Source: Bacteroidales bacterium (lineage in GTDB: Bacteria; Bacteroidota; Bacteroidia; Bacteroidales; PWNQ01). Taken from it: 39,289 nucleotides of DNA. How positions within the stretch are numbered: the stretch's first letter is position 1; each line of letters starts with the position of its first letter. The translations under genes were made by a program, and so were the position numbers. The notes beneath the pieces were generated by a model, which ran no database searches, was not told the origin of the DNA, and saw nothing but the letters and a program-made list of their open reading frames with translations. The DNA lies in the NCBI GenBank assembly GCA_021738505.1, contig JAIPBW010000027.1:1-39289 (forward strand), written 5' to 3'. Shown here piece by piece: positions 9,501 to 17,339 of this stretch.

Positions 9501-9948
9501 ATGGGTCATCGAGGTCAATCCAAAAGCCCATTTTACGGGTTAAATCATCCCACAGTCCTTTGTATTTCATCACCTCTTCCCGGCATGCTTTATTGTAGTC
9601 TTCAACGGAAATTTTTTCGCCAATATCTTCTTTCGTAATTCCCAGGGTTTTTTCAACGCTAATTTCCACCGGAAGCCCATGGGTATCCCATCCAGCTTTC
9701 CGTTTCACGTTATAGCCTTTCATCGTTTTATACCGGCAAAAAATATCTTTAATAGCCCGCGCCATAACATGATGTATCCCGGGCTTTCCATTAGCCGATG
9801 GCGGGCCTTCATAGAAAATAAAAGGTTCAGCATCTTTGTTTTTCTCCAGGCTTCTCTCAAATGTCTTTTCCTGAGTCCACAAATCCGATACTTTTTTTGC
9901 GGCTTCAATCAGGTTTAAATTGCTGTATTCTGTATATTTCCGTTCCAT
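6583..9948 (-). CDS. ileS: Isoleucyl-tRNA synthetase, type 2, with GxHH signature
   Basis: Class I aminoacyl-tRNA synthetase charging tRNA-Ile, 1121 residues. The N-terminal catalytic fold opens with FYEGPPSANGKPGIHHVMAR, where the class I HxGH signature reads G57-I-H-H60, its first and third positions exchanged. A large CP1 editing domain follows (about 200-420, with FLAWTTTPWTLPSNTAL). The second signature KMSKR is at 665-669 (HIGH/KMSKS pair), with WFDSGAMPYAQ upstream. The anticodon-binding and C-terminal parts run to the end and show no C-terminal zinc-binding cysteine cluster. Length, C-terminus and signature agree with the type 2 (eukaryote-like) IleRS clade, which is generally mupirocin-resistant. 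The start gives MERKYTEYSNLNL, typical of the family. It heads the ileS, dksA-like, lspA cluster. Confidence 0.97.
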   Translation of the reverse strand: MERKYTEYSNLNLIEAAKKVSDLWTQEKTFERSLEKNKDAEPFIFYEGPPSANGKPGIHHVMARAIKDIFCRYKTMKGYNVKRKAGWDTHGLPVEISVEKTLGITKEDIGEKISVEDYNKACREEVMKYKGLWDDLTRKMGFWIDLDDPYITFDNKYIETIWYLLKNLFDKDLLYKGYTIQPYSPAAGTGLSTHELNQPGCYRMVKDNTVVAQFKVQKDETSRFLWEQAHGEVFFLAWTTTPWTLPSNTALAVGKNIDYVLVNTFNRYTGLPISVVVAKELMGKYFSEKNAELKLEDYSKGDKNIPFEIAQEFKGKDIENIRYEQLLPYAQPEEGDAFRVVLADFVTTDEGTGVVHIAPSFGADDFKVGTDHGIGSLTMVNKKGQFVEEMGEFAGRFVKPEYDDNFDPKSQNPVDVDIIIKLKKENRAFLSEKYEHSYPHCWRTDKPILYYPLDSWFIKTTDFKERMLELNRTINWKPESTGTGRFGNWLENLVDWNLSRSRFWGTPLPVWSTEDREERKCIGSVKELKTEIDKAIDAGVMDENPIQSFEVENFAQENYDRIDLHRPYVDRIVLVSDSGKKMQREPDLIDVWFDSGAMPYAQQHFPFENRDEFENNFPADFIAEGVDQTRGWFFTLHAIATMTSDSVAFKNVISNGLVLDKNGNKMSKRLGNGVDPFKTIQDHGPDATRWYMITNAQPWDNLKFDLNGLDETKRKFFGTLYNTYNFFAMYANIDGFNFNEKEVPFRERPEIDRWILSELNTLIKNTDDYYNDYEPTKAGRAIVTFVYDYLSNWYVRLSRRKFWKGEYSQDKISAYQTLYKCLEVVARLSAPIAPFFMEQLYRDLNNVTNNNTEASVHLAEFPAWNQDQIDKDLEERMQLAQKFSSMVLSLRKKSKMRVRQPLKKMIVPVENQRIKEQIEKVKDLILAEVNVKEMELITETAGILVKKIKPDFKKLGPKYGKMMKKLAPAIQNLSQDDIVKLEKEGSIPINVEDQQVDLSLEDVEIFTEDIPGLVVANWGSDTVALDIELTEELKEEGLARDLINRIQNLRKECNLEVTDHINLKIESHEMLNNAIHNNFSYICSETLASNLDLVDELNTKESAQAELNDEIKVRVNIQKVS

Positions 9949-10421
9949 TAACCAACGATTTACAATAAAAATTACGAAGGTGCAAAAGTAATAAAAAAAT
10001 ACTCATTGAATCAGGCCTATAGCTTTTCATTCTCAAGCAAGAATATTTTAATGCTCTTATGATTAAGATCAAAGAAAAACATATTAAAGTCTGATAACAT
10101 CTATGTTAGGGAAACGAATCTTCGAATAATAAAATATTATTCATTTGATGTCCCGGAATTAACATGGAGAAGCTTAACTTTCATTTTTGCTTGTGTGCAT
10201 TAAGCAAGCATGCAAGTTGCTTGTCTTAAGGTAAAAGTATTCATTCAAAACAAATTTTTTCACAGGAACAATCGTTTACACTATATGTTTCAATTATTAT
10301 AAAAAGAAAAGATAACAATTTTTTCATCGTTGAGTAACTTTTTCCCTGTATAATCGTCCCATGGTTTCAATTGTCAAAGATTATATAAAACAAACTCAAT
10401 CAAACAACAGTTATTAATATT
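9949..10421. other. Divergent intergenic region, ileS / outer-membrane operon
   Basis: A 473-base gap between genes transcribed away from each other. It holds the ileS -7 match near its left end and a cluster of dyads at 10188-10222, where TGCTT/AAGCA and AAGCAA/TTGCTT arms overlap around a GCATGC. It is otherwise AT-rich with no open frame of note. No TAnnTTTG match was found for the plus-strand operon; TATGTTTC near 10284 is one base off. No tRNA or small RNA was recognised. Confidence 0.5.
9983..9990 (-). promoter_or_regulatory. Candidate -7 element for ileS
   Basis: On the minus strand this reads TACTTTTG, matching TAnnTTTG. It lies 35 bases upstream of the ileS ATG and predicts a leader of about 30 bases. 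No convincing -33 TTTG was seen. Confidence 0.4.
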
Positions 10422-11060
10422 ATGAAAAAACAAATTAGTATTATTCTAGTGCTTTTTGCGATATCAATCGTTAAGTTACAGGCACAAGAGGGTGATTCAA
10501 AGGAGCCTCAGTTCCTCTTTGATTCGGAAAACATTCAAATCAGTGGCTTTGGTGGCCCGACCGTAGGGTTTTCAAGTTTAGATAATGATTTTGCTGTATT
10601 CACTGGTGGCGGAGGAGCCATGCTGATTAACCAGAAGTTTTTCCTGGGGGGATACGGGGAAGGACTGTCAACCCAACATCAAATAAACGAAACCCGGGTT
10701 AGTTGCCCGGACAAAAACACGATAGCATTCGGTTATGGCGGCTTTTGGTTTGGCTACATCTACAAACCCCATAAGCTGGTTCATGTCAACATTAATACCG
10801 TCGCCGGATGGGGCGGCATAAGCTTGTACGATGATGAATTTGACGTTGCCAACATGGAACATTGCGATAAGGATAATGTTTTTGTGGTTATGCCCAAAAT
10901 AGAAATGGAGGTAAACCTGACCAGTTGGATGAAATTTACAGCAGGAGCGGGTTATCGTTTTACAGGCGGAATATCATCACCGCTGTACAGTCAAAAAATG
11001 TTTAATCAGCCGAACATTAGATTAGGTGTGATGTTTGGAAATTTCAGCCCAAATAATTAA
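10422..11060 (+). CDS. Small outer-membrane beta-barrel protein, function unknown
   Basis: Protein of 212 residues with a signal peptide (about 1-21, cleavage near LQAQ) and a mature part made of alternating aromatic/glycine strands, e.g. GGAMLINQKFFLGGYGEG, TIAFGYGGFWFGYIY, VHVNINTVAGWGG and the C-terminal RLGVMFGNF. This suggests an eight- to ten-strand outer-membrane barrel. Two loops each carry one cysteine followed by Asp-Lys (C95 in SCPDK, C148 in HCDKD), which could form a disulfide or bind metal. The TonB-dependent receptor starts 29 bases downstream and the DUF4249 gene follows it, so all three are likely one operon. I do not recognise a named family. A porin-like or accessory role in the same uptake process is inference from position only. 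Confidence 0.8.
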   Translation: MKKQISIILVLFAISIVKLQAQEGDSKEPQFLFDSENIQISGFGGPTVGFSSLDNDFAVFTGGGGAMLINQKFFLGGYGEGLSTQHQINETRVSCPDKNTIAFGYGGFWFGYIYKPHKLVHVNINTVAGWGGISLYDDEFDVANMEHCDKDNVFVVMPKIEMEVNLTSWMKFTAGAGYRFTGGISSPLYSQKMFNQPNIRLGVMFGNFSPNN

Positions 11061-11089
11061 TTTTAACTTTAACTGAATTTATTTCAATC

Positions 11090-13486
11090 ATGAAATTAAA
11101 AACAGATATCATATTACCTTTCATTTTATTTCTATTTATCTTCAATGGAAACAATGTATTTGCCGACAATGAAGAAGAAAAAGAAGTTCTCCGTTATACC
11201 ATAAGTGGCCATGTTAGAGATGCCCAAAACGGAGAGGAACTGCTCGGAGCAACCGTCTTTGTTGAAGAGTTGAAAAATGGTACAACAACCAACAATTACG
11301 GGTTTTACTCCTTAAGTCTGCAGCCAGGGGAATATACGCTTGTATACTCCTATGTAGGCTATAAGAAGAAAACTGTTGAAATAGACTTACAAAAAGACAT
11401 GAAGAAAAACATTGAACTCAAACCATCTAACCAGGAACTTAACACAGTTACTGTCTCCGGTGAACGGGAAGACAGAAATATCAGCTCTTCGCAAATGAGT
11501 TCAATGAAAATACAAAGCAAAACATTTGAAAAAATCCCTGCTTTAATGGGAGAAATTGATGTTCTGAAAACCCTTCAATTATTACCGGGCGTTCAGTCCG
11601 CAGGTGAAGGATCCACCGGATTTTCTGTTCGCGGAGGTTCCCGGGATCAGAATTTAGTTTTACTTGATGAAGCAACAGTTTTTAATGCTTCTCATCTTAT
11701 GGGCTTCTTTTCGGTGTTCAACAATGACGCCATAAAAGAAGTAGAACTATACAAAGGAGATATTCCGGCACGCCACGGAGGACGGCTATCATCTCTTGTA
11801 GATATTCGCCAGAAAGACGGAAATATGAAAAAATTCCAGGTTGATGGTGGATTAGGCACAATATCAAGCCGTTTGACGGTTCAGGGTCCAATCAAGAAAG
11901 AAGAGACTTCTTTTTTGATTGCCGGCCGCCGCTCTTATGCAGATATTTTTCTCCCTCTGGCAGCTGATGAAAACCTGCATGATAACACACTTTATTTTTA
12001 TGACCTCAACTTCAAGCTAAATCATATACTGAATGAAAACAACCGGTTTTATGTTTCCCAATATTACGGACGAGACGTCATTAAAATCGGGGGCATGAAT
12101 GATGATCCGTTTTCGATGAGCTGGGGTAATATAACAACAACTGTACGTTGGAATCACCTTTTTTCAGATAAGCTATTTTCCAATTTCACTTTTGTTCGTA
12201 GTGGATACGATTACAAACTGGGAATTGAAGAAGCCAACGATAATATTACCAGTTTTATGTGGCGTTCCAACCTTGGAGATAATACGCTAAAGGCTGATTT
12301 TGGCTATTATATAAACCCTAATAACACCGTCCGGTTTGGAGCCAATGCTTCCTACAAAAGTTTTGAGCCCGGAAAAGTAAAAGGGCTGAGTGAAGAATCC
12401 ATTTTCGGAGAAGTTGACGTACCAGCATCGAATGCATTGAGTTATTCGCTTTATGCTTCCAACGAACAAAAGATAGGAGAAAAACTAACGTTGAATTACG
12501 GACTTCGATATACTTTATTTCAAAATATCGGCAAAGCCACTGTTTATAATTTCGACGAAAACTACAATACAATCGACTCAACGGTATATGGAAACAATGA
12601 AATCTTCAATTCGTACGATGGATTCTCGCCACGAATAAGTTTTAAATATCAGTTTAACGACAAATCCTCTATCAAGTCTTCATATTCCCGGACACTTCAG
12701 TTTATTCACCTGGCTTCCAATGCCACTGTCGGCACACCGCTGGATATTTGGCTTCCCAGCAGTCCAAACATCGAGCCTCAACGAGCTGACCAGGCGGCTA
12801 TCGGCTACTTTAGGAATTTCCTGGGAAATGCCATAGAAACTTCGGTTGAAGTGTATTACAAAAAAATGCATAACCAAATCGACTTTAAAGATCATGCGCA
12901 GATTTTTCTAAATCCGGAAATTGAAGGAGACATGCGTTTCGGCGAAGCCGAAGCTTACGGTGCTGAATTTTTGATACGCAAGGTAAAAGGCAAATTTACA
13001 GGTTGGATAAGCTATACTCTGGCTCATGCAGAACGTACTTTTGAGGAAATCAATGACGGCGAGCCCTATGTTTCCCCATTCAACAGAAAACACGACATCT
13101 CTGTCATACTGAATTATGAATTAAACAAACGGTTTTCGTTTGGCATGAACTGGGTGTATGCCTCAGGAAAACCCGTGACTTTCCCAACCGGCCGCTGGGA
13201 ATACGGCAATATGGTCGCTCCGGTTTACTCGGAGAGAAATACATACAGAATGCCGGACTATCACAGACTGGACCTTTCAATAACATATGACTCAAAGAAT
13301 AAAGACAATGAAGATAAACGTTTTTACAGCTCATGGAATCTTTCTGTTTATAACGTCTACGACCGTCATAATGCATTCAGCATAAGTTTTGAGGATGTTC
13401 AGGGAAGTCAATACGAACGGGAAGCCATAAAAACTTATCTGTTCGGAATTATTCCATCTATAACCTATAACTTTCATTTTAAATAA
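11090..13486 (+). CDS. TonB-dependent outer-membrane receptor with carboxypeptidase-like N-domain
   Basis: Outer-membrane active transporter of 798 residues. After a signal peptide (about 1-25, VFA-DN) comes a carboxypeptidase D regulatory-like beta-sandwich (about 36-112, SGHVRDAQNGEELLGATVFV). The TonB plug follows (about 117-240, with LPGVQSAGEGSTGFSVRGGS, LLDEATVFN and LYKGDIPARHGGRLSSLVDI), then a beta-barrel to the end, including PFNRKHDISVILNYELN. Energy comes from TonB-ExbBD, which are not encoded here. It is much shorter than SusC proteins, and the partner downstream is DUF4249 rather than SusD. Such TBDR-DUF4249 pairs recur in Bacteroidota with unknown substrates. Substrate cannot be read from the sequence. 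Confidence 0.93.
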   Translation: MKLKTDIILPFILFLFIFNGNNVFADNEEEKEVLRYTISGHVRDAQNGEELLGATVFVEELKNGTTTNNYGFYSLSLQPGEYTLVYSYVGYKKKTVEIDLQKDMKKNIELKPSNQELNTVTVSGEREDRNISSSQMSSMKIQSKTFEKIPALMGEIDVLKTLQLLPGVQSAGEGSTGFSVRGGSRDQNLVLLDEATVFNASHLMGFFSVFNNDAIKEVELYKGDIPARHGGRLSSLVDIRQKDGNMKKFQVDGGLGTISSRLTVQGPIKKEETSFLIAGRRSYADIFLPLAADENLHDNTLYFYDLNFKLNHILNENNRFYVSQYYGRDVIKIGGMNDDPFSMSWGNITTTVRWNHLFSDKLFSNFTFVRSGYDYKLGIEEANDNITSFMWRSNLGDNTLKADFGYYINPNNTVRFGANASYKSFEPGKVKGLSEESIFGEVDVPASNALSYSLYASNEQKIGEKLTLNYGLRYTLFQNIGKATVYNFDENYNTIDSTVYGNNEIFNSYDGFSPRISFKYQFNDKSSIKSSYSRTLQFIHLASNATVGTPLDIWLPSSPNIEPQRADQAAIGYFRNFLGNAIETSVEVYYKKMHNQIDFKDHAQIFLNPEIEGDMRFGEAEAYGAEFLIRKVKGKFTGWISYTLAHAERTFEEINDGEPYVSPFNRKHDISVILNYELNKRFSFGMNWVYASGKPVTFPTGRWEYGNMVAPVYSERNTYRMPDYHRLDLSITYDSKNKDNEDKRFYSSWNLSVYNVYDRHNAFSISFEDVQGSQYEREAIKTYLFGIIPSITYNFHFK

Positions 13487-13495
13487 TTTTCAATT

Positions 13496-14317
13496 ATGCA
13501 AAAAATATTGTTTTATATAATAGCACTCGGTTTTCTGTTTTCAAGTTGCCAGGAAAAGATAGATTTGGAACTGAATGATGGCAATGAACGTCTTGTTGTT
13601 GAGGGGGCATTGACGAACAAGGACACAACACAGAAAATCGTATTATCAAAAACGAGCAGCTATTTTTCAGCAGAAGAGACACCAAGGGTAACCGATGCAA
13701 CTGTTACTGTTTCAGATGGCCAAAACACAGTGAATTTCCCGGAAGTTGCTGATGGCATTTATCAATCGGAATATCCTTTTGCAGGAGAAGTAGGAAAGAC
13801 CTATACTTTGCGTATAGAACTAAATGATGCAATCAATGAAACTATGGTCTACACAGCTAGTGAAACCATGCCCCAATTATTGCAACTCGATTCCATTACG
13901 GCTGAATTTTTGCCCAATCCGCAAGAAGATGAAAACATCCAGGTAAAGGCCTGGGGACAAGAGCCAGCCACACCAAACAATTACTACGTGTGGGATTTAT
14001 ATATAAATGAAAGCCACTATAGCGATACGCTCAATGAACGTACGTTTACTGATGATGAGCTGGTCAATGGAAGTTATATCCCCGGCTTACCCATTTACTT
14101 CTACGATGGAGAAGTCAATGATACAATTGATGTATATACACAAAGTGTTACCGAAGAGTATTACAGTTTTCTCATGGCTTTTATCCAGGAAGCTTCATTC
14201 GGAGGTGGTGATTTCTCAGGTCCTCCGGCCAATGTTGAAGGAAACATTTCAGACGGAGCACTTGGTTATTTTTCCGTAAGGGCTGTGTCACGTAACAGAA
14301 CAATTTTCAAACCCTAA
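13496..14317 (+). CDS. DUF4249 family surface lipoprotein
   Basis: Lipoprotein of 273 residues with a lipobox ending at Cys18 (GFLFSSCQE). The N-terminal region has the hallmarks of DUF4249: IDLELNDGNERLVVEGAL, then TVTVSDGQNTVNFPEV, GIYQSEYPFAGEVGKTYTLRI and a later YYSFLMAF...GG region. The family is found next to TonB-dependent receptors and is thought to act as their surface-exposed partner, in a way similar to SusD, but without a characterised ligand. It starts nine bases after the receptor stop codon, so co-translation or at least co-transcription is likely. The C-terminus reaches a typical GYFSVRAVS block, so the gene looks complete. A terminator-like inverted repeat follows directly. 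Confidence 0.9.
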   Translation: MQKILFYIIALGFLFSSCQEKIDLELNDGNERLVVEGALTNKDTTQKIVLSKTSSYFSAEETPRVTDATVTVSDGQNTVNFPEVADGIYQSEYPFAGEVGKTYTLRIELNDAINETMVYTASETMPQLLQLDSITAEFLPNPQEDENIQVKAWGQEPATPNNYYVWDLYINESHYSDTLNERTFTDDELVNGSYIPGLPIYFYDGEVNDTIDVYTQSVTEEYYSFLMAFIQEASFGGGDFSGPPANVEGNISDGALGYFSVRAVSRNRTIFKP

Positions 14318-14325
14318 ACAAAAAC

Positions 14326-14382
14326 TACCCGGAAAGTTAGCCGAATGAATTACTGCAATCCATTGGTTTAATTTTCCGGGTA
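14326..14382. terminator. Terminator-like inverted repeat between convergent operons
   Basis: TACCCGGAAA at 14326-14335 is perfectly complementary to TTTCCGGGTA at 14373-14382, with a 37-base interior that itself has weak pairing (CCGAATG/CATTGG). It lies between the DUF4249 stop and the stop of the oppositely oriented DUF4837 gene, where a bidirectional terminator would be expected. The loop is long and the T-run weak (TTATTTATT), so it is not a classical intrinsic terminator. Confidence 0.5.
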
Positions 14383-14402
14383 TTATTTATTCAATTTCTA
14401 AG

Positions 14403-15473
14403 TTATTCTTTTGCTATATCTTCGGAGGCTTCTTCTTTTTGCTGTTTATTGCCTTCTTTTTCCTCTTTTTTCTGCTCTTCCTCGTCAATAAATTTCACGG
14501 AATGAATAACGCCATCAAGTTGCATCAGGTAATTCCGTTTTGGTTTGTTGGGGTGATATACAAAGCCATCCATAGTAACCAGGCGGTCATTCTTTTTATC
14601 GTAAGTTGTAATATTCAAAAAGGGGCCACCCATTTGATAATTCTCTGTATCCCACAGGCCTCTCACTTCCACCGCGTATTCATCATTGAAAGTAATATCA
14701 CGGGTATAAGGTCTATACATGCGTTCAGTAGACATGTACGAGCCATCAATAGGTCCGGGAACAAATCTTTTGGTAACGGAATCGCGTCGGTCTAAGATCC
14801 GGTCTGCATTAAACTGAGATTTACTTTTATAAGGTTGTGTATAGATCATTATTCCCTGGCTCATTTTGGCAGGTTCCCGTCGAAGCCATACAAAGTTTTT
14901 CTGTAATTTAGCAATATAGAAACCTTCAGGCACGATCATTGAGATATTCATGGAGTCTTTGATTTTTGAAGCTAAATCTTTCTGATCCAGCCTGCTATAT
15001 GTGTTCCTTATCCGTTTTCTCTCAGCCAGATAAAACGTTTCCCGAATAATTTCTTTTTCTTTTTCAAAAAGTTTTTTCAAGGCGGATTTATCGGGAGCTG
15101 TTAACTTAATGACAAATTGCGGTGATGCCCATACATCCTTTTTATAATTGCTTTTTGCTTCTTTTGTTTTATCAATGTCCAGGATAAGCAGATTCCGGTG
15201 TTTTTGAAATAAATCATCAAATTGATTAAAGGCAATATGCCTTATGTCAAACATGGGTTCAGGTTGCCCTAATCCGGGTTGATCCTGCCCATAATAATCC
15301 TTTATTGTGGTTCCAATTGCTCCTTTCCAGATATCGGTGTCTGATACAACAACCACTTCTAATGTTGATCCGGCAGACGATGGTTTACTGGAAACGTTTT
15401 TATTTGATGAGGAATCACAACCTGTAACAAATAGTACAAGTGCGAAAAAAAAGACTAACCGCTTAATATTCAT
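14403..15473 (-). CDS. DUF4837 family lipoprotein
   Basis: Lipoprotein of 356 residues; lipobox with Cys19 (LFVTGCDSS). The DUF4837 blocks are visible: STLEVVVVSDTDIWKGAIG, PEPMFDIRHIAFNQFDDLFQKHRNLLILD, GFYIAKLQKNFVWLRREP and GIMIYTQPY, followed by RDITFNDEYAVEVRGLW and a C-terminal GFVYHPNKPKRNYLMQLDGV. The last about 25 residues are a Lys/Glu/Gln-rich tail. The biochemical function of the family is unknown. It ends the long minus-strand envelope block, 221 bases downstream of the mltD-like gene, so it may have its own promoter. Probably a periplasmic-facing or surface lipoprotein. Confidence 0.88.
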   Translation of the reverse strand: MNIKRLVFFFALVLFVTGCDSSSNKNVSSKPSSAGSTLEVVVVSDTDIWKGAIGTTIKDYYGQDQPGLGQPEPMFDIRHIAFNQFDDLFQKHRNLLILDIDKTKEAKSNYKKDVWASPQFVIKLTAPDKSALKKLFEKEKEIIRETFYLAERKRIRNTYSRLDQKDLASKIKDSMNISMIVPEGFYIAKLQKNFVWLRREPAKMSQGIMIYTQPYKSKSQFNADRILDRRDSVTKRFVPGPIDGSYMSTERMYRPYTRDITFNDEYAVEVRGLWDTENYQMGGPFLNITTYDKKNDRLVTMDGFVYHPNKPKRNYLMQLDGVIHSVKFIDEEEQKKEEKEGNKQQKEEASEDIAKE

Positions 15474-15694
15474 AGGTCTAAATTGATTTTAATGGAACAA
15501 TGATGACCCGTTCACTTGCTTAAGTTTAGTCATCTTCCTGTATTCGAAATACAAGTGAGGAATTTTCATGTCCCTTGAGTTTAAAATTTACTTATTTGGG
15601 GCTGATTTCGTTCTTCTTAAGGTATTCCGAACAAAACACCCCTCTGATTTCTTTGATTTCCTTATTCATTTGGATTAACAAAAATCATGCAAAA

Positions 15695-17188
15695 CTATCC
15701 TGCGCTTCTGGATATACGGATTTTTTGTCCCAAACGCAATCGTCTTTCATTGGCTATGTTGTTCAGTCTTTTAATCGTTCGCACTGATGTACTGGGATAT
15801 TTTTCAGCAATTTCAGATAGTGTATCTCCTTTTTGAATTGTATGATAAATATAATCACCACTACTTTCTGCTGTTAACACGTCCGTATTTTGTGTTCCTG
15901 GTCTTATTTTTCCTTTAAGAACATTTTCGGGTGCAAATACAACAAGCTTTTGCCCTGGATGAATAAGATTGGAATTTAAGTTATTCCAATCCTTCAGGTC
16001 ACTGAGATCGCAGCCATAAAGCCTTGCAATATATCCCAGGCTTTGTCCTTGTCTGACGATATGTTCGCCCTGTACTACAGGTCCGTATTTTTCTTTAAGT
16101 TTTTGTTCACGCTCACGTTGGGCCTTGGTTTTATATTTATAAATGGTATCTTCTACCGCAATAAATTCATCGATTTTATCTTTAGGAAGATAGACATTGT
16201 ACTTTCGTTTTTCAGAGGCTGGTATGATTCCTCTGCGGAATCCGGGATTCATTTTTTGAAGTCTTTCTTCTTTGATATCTAATACTTCTGCAATCTGTTC
16301 AAACCTAATCTTCTGATCGACAATGACTGTATCTGAACCCACAAGCGGATTTTCAACGAATCCGGGATGAATATGATGTTGATTAGCAAATGTAAAAACA
16401 TAATTTACTGCAATAAAAGAAGGGACATAAGCCTGTGTTTCTCTGGGAAGATATGGTCTTATCTCCCAAAAATCCATCTCTCCACCGGCTCTTCGGATCG
16501 CTCTGTTCACATTTCCCGAGCCTGCATTATAAGCCGCTAAAGCTAATAACCAATCATCATATCTTGCATACAAATCGCTTAAATGCTGAGCTGCAGCTTC
16601 GGTAGCTTTATACATATCATACCGTTCATCCACATACATTCCCACATCCAGATCGTACATGCGGGCGGTTCCGATCATAAATTGCCATAATCCTGAAGCG
16701 CCGGCCCAGGAGCGGGCTTCCTGATGTAATGCGGACTCTATAATGGATAAGTACTTCAATTCTAAAGGAAGATTATACTTATCTAACATCCCTTCATAAA
16801 TATCAAAATAATATCCTATTCGACTCAATATCCTTGATGTCAATTCTTTCCGTCTTACAAGATAGAGTTGTACATATTCCCTGGTAACTTCATTATATGT
16901 TAATTGAATCGGTGTATGGGCATTTAACGAATCGAACTTCTTTTCCAGCAAAGAGTCATGCAGCGAATTGGCAACAAGCGAATCCATTCGTTTGCTCTTA
17001 TAATCGAGTAAGGTATCATAATTGACATCGGTGGGTTTATGGAATTTTTTATTTACCATCTGTTCCCAGTGCAGGAGAATAGAATCCCGGTTGTTTGTCA
17101 TTGCAGTATCTTTATTAGCAGCAACAGAATGGCCAGTAGTTCCACCTAAGAAAATTATAGTTAGTATCAGTAACTTTATATGCTTCAT
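15695..17188 (-). CDS. mltD: MltD-like lytic transglycosylase with two LysM domains
   Basis: Secreted or membrane-associated peptidoglycan lyase of 497 residues. A signal peptide spans about 1-24 ([18 protein letters not shown]). A helical region (about 35-140) leads to the SLT catalytic domain, with catalytic E151 in YLSIIESAL followed by [19 protein letters not shown] and [13 protein letters not shown]. Two LysM peptidoglycan-binding repeats come last: [18 protein letters not shown] and [18 protein letters not shown], each closing with HPGQKL/RLGQKI. This matches MltD. The protein could cooperate with the EnvC-like protein encoded upstream in cell separation, but that is inference. A -7 match (17266-17273) suggests its own promoter. 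Confidence 0.93.
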   Translation of the reverse strand: MKHIKLLILTIIFLGGTTGHSVAANKDTAMTNNRDSILLHWEQMVNKKFHKPTDVNYDTLLDYKSKRMDSLVANSLHDSLLEKKFDSLNAHTPIQLTYNEVTREYVQLYLVRRKELTSRILSRIGYYFDIYEGMLDKYNLPLELKYLSIIESALHQEARSWAGASGLWQFMIGTARMYDLDVGMYVDERYDMYKATEAAAQHLSDLYARYDDWLLALAAYNAGSGNVNRAIRRAGGEMDFWEIRPYLPRETQAYVPSFIAVNYVFTFANQHHIHPGFVENPLVGSDTVIVDQKIRFEQIAEVLDIKEERLQKMNPGFRRGIIPASEKRKYNVYLPKDKIDEFIAVEDTIYKYKTKAQREREQKLKEKYGPVVQGEHIVRQGQSLGYIARLYGCDLSDLKDWNNLNSNLIHPGQKLVVFAPENVLKGKIRPGTQNTDVLTAESSGDYIYHTIQKGDTLSEIAEKYPSTSVRTIKRLNNIANERRLRLGQKIRISRSAG

Positions 17189-17265
17189 AATTGTCTATTG
17201 TCTATTTTGGTTTTACTAAAACATTTGGTAATCTTTTTTTCCAAACATTTCCACTATATAAAAAG

Positions 17266-17273
17266 CAAATTTA
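17266..17273 (-). promoter_or_regulatory. Candidate -7 element for mltD-like gene
   Basis: Minus strand reads TAAATTTG, matching TAnnTTTG, 78 bases upstream of the ATG. No clear -33 element was seen. Confidence 0.35.
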
Positions 17274-17339
17274 GTGCAAAAATGTTCATGCTCATATTGT
17301 TAACGTTCCATATACTTTGAACAAATCCTGTACCACTTT

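Noticed and set aside
15575-15787. 70-codon plus-strand frame overlapping the end of the mltD-like gene
   Set aside because: It overlaps the LysM coding end in antisense and has no recognisable features.
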